This document shows, in pieces, positions 63,399-64,000 of a DNA stretch of 64,000 nucleotides; position 1 is the stretch's first letter; the number at the start of each line of letters is the position of its first letter. The DNA is from Stutzerimonas stutzeri (lineage in GTDB: Bacteria; Pseudomonadota; Gammaproteobacteria; Pseudomonadales; Pseudomonadaceae), in NCBI RefSeq assembly GCF_019090095.1, contig NZ_JAGQFP010000003.1:248001-312000 (forward strand), given 5' to 3'. Under the pieces are notes generated by a model, which was given only the letters and a program-made list of their open reading frames with translations, was not told the DNA's origin and made no database searches. The translations under genes and the position numbers were made by a program.

Positions 63399-63427
63399 GT
63401 TGAAATGCGCAAAAGAGTCCCCCATAT
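63399..63427 (+). promoter_or_regulatory. Sigma-32 (RpoH) heat-shock promoter of hslV
   Basis: GTTGAAA at 63399-63405 and CCCCATAT at 63420-63427 are separated by 14 bases, nearly ideal for the heat-shock consensus CTTGAAA-N11-15-CCCCATNT. It lies about 47 bases upstream of the hslV start. Confidence 0.87.
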
Positions 63428-63474
63428 CAAGCGCATTCGGGCATTCATCGCCCCGCTGCGTGGAGAGTTCTCTT

Positions 63475-64000
63475 TTGACCACCATCGTTTCAGTCCGCCG
63501 CAACGGCAAAGTCGTCATGGGCGGCGACGGCCAGGTTTCCCTCGGCAATACCGTCATGAAAGGCAATGCCAAGAAGGTGCGGCGTCTCTATCACGGCCAG
63601 GTACTGGCCGGTTTCGCGGGCGCCACCGCCGATGCCTTTACCCTGTTCGAGCGCTTCGAAGGCCAATTGGAGAAGCACCAGGGCCATCTGGTCCGTGCCG
63701 CCGTCGAGCTGGCCAAGGACTGGCGTACCGACCGCTCGCTGAGCCGTCTGGAAGCCATGCTCGCCGTCGCCAACAAGGACGCCTCGCTGATCATCACCGG
63801 CAACGGTGACGTGGTGCAGCCGGAGGACGACCTGATCGCCATGGGCTCCGGCGGTGGTTTCGCCCAGGCCGCGGCGATGGCGTTGATGCGCAAAGGCGGC
63901 GACGACATGAGCGCGCAGGAAATCGCCGAGACCGCGCTGAACATTGCCGGCAGCATTTGTGTCTTCACCAACCAGAATCTCACCATCGAGGAGCTCGACA
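63475..64000 (+). CDS. hslV: HslV, ATP-dependent protease subunit (partial at right edge)
   Basis: Threonine protease of the HslUV (ClpQY) complex. 175 residues are visible; the family is about 176-178 residues, so only the last one to three are missing. The start is TTG, giving [20 protein letters not shown]; after removal of Met the N-terminal Thr is the nucleophile. [38 protein letters not shown] and [11 protein letters not shown] are conserved. GGAGAG precedes the TTG. hslU is expected just beyond the window. Confidence 0.95.
   Translation, partial: MTTIVSVRRNGKVVMGGDGQVSLGNTVMKGNAKKVRRLYHGQVLAGFAGATADAFTLFERFEGQLEKHQGHLVRAAVELAKDWRTDRSLSRLEAMLAVANKDASLIITGNGDVVQPEDDLIAMGSGGGFAQAAAMALMRKGGDDMSAQEIAETALNIAGSICVFTNQNLTIEELD

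Overview
The window is a dense stretch of high-GC gammaproteobacterial chromosome with more than 50 genes, mostly in short operons. Its content points to Pseudomonas in the broad sense, probably the stutzeri group (Stutzerimonas): rppH-ptsP, a serA / D-2-hydroxyglutarate dehydrogenase pair, oprH-phoP-phoQ, and typA-thiI-glnA-ntrB-ntrC. The genus is inferred from protein resemblance and gene order remembered from PAO1 and A1501; no search was run. I saw no rRNA, tRNA, insertion sequence, prophage or CRISPR array.

Layout. 1-12.5 kb is housekeeping: ptsP (cut by the left edge), rppH, a HAD phosphatase, an MFS transporter, ilvA, rpiA, two tandem SdiA-regulated-type lipid/periplasm-anchored proteins, an FAH-fold hydrolase, D-2-hydroxyglutarate dehydrogenase and the divergent serA. 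12.5-15.2 kb has two small low-complexity secreted proteins and an OPT transporter. 15.4-18.5 kb is a compact curli locus (csgD, csgE, csgB, csgA, a CsgH-like chaperone) without csgF or csgG nearby. 18.5-25.0 kb has an acyltransferase, an SDR, oprH-phoP-phoQ behind a four-fold GTTCAG array, a SnoaL-fold protein, and a secreted protein made of 14-residue repeats.

25.2-31.9 kb is an eight-gene Mrp/Mbh-like cation/proton antiporter operon. MrpA is not present as one protein: its C-terminal part is fused to MrpB, and there are three separate NuoL/M/N-type subunits, the last of which lacks the usual transmembrane glutamate. 33.1-36.6 kb has a PotD-like binding protein overlapping a GGDEF-EAL protein, closely resembling the Vibrio NspS-MbaA polyamine-sensing pair. 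36.6-40.0 kb has a sigma-54 response regulator and histidine kinase divergent from a DUF4168 gene that carries a near-consensus sigma-54 promoter. 43.4-46.3 kb is a second binding-protein/c-di-GMP arrangement: two family-3 solute-binding proteins flank a diguanylate cyclase with no ABC permease or ATPase.

48.4-52.8 kb has an HBM-type chemoreceptor and a translationally coupled NTF2-like / GNAT / nitrilase operon. 53-64 kb returns to core genes: typA, thiI, glnA, two DUF4124 proteins, ntrB-ntrC, a small membrane protein, trmL and hslV (cut by the right edge). Here the nitrogen circuit is readable in the DNA: NtrC palindromes and GG-N10-GC sigma-54 elements lie before glnA and before ntrB, and a weaker sigma-54 element lies before the DUF4124 pair. 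hslV has a clear sigma-32 heat-shock promoter. The common theme of the accessory part is surface and envelope life: curli, c-di-GMP control by periplasmic ligands, Mg2+/cationic peptide sensing, ion homeostasis and chemotaxis.
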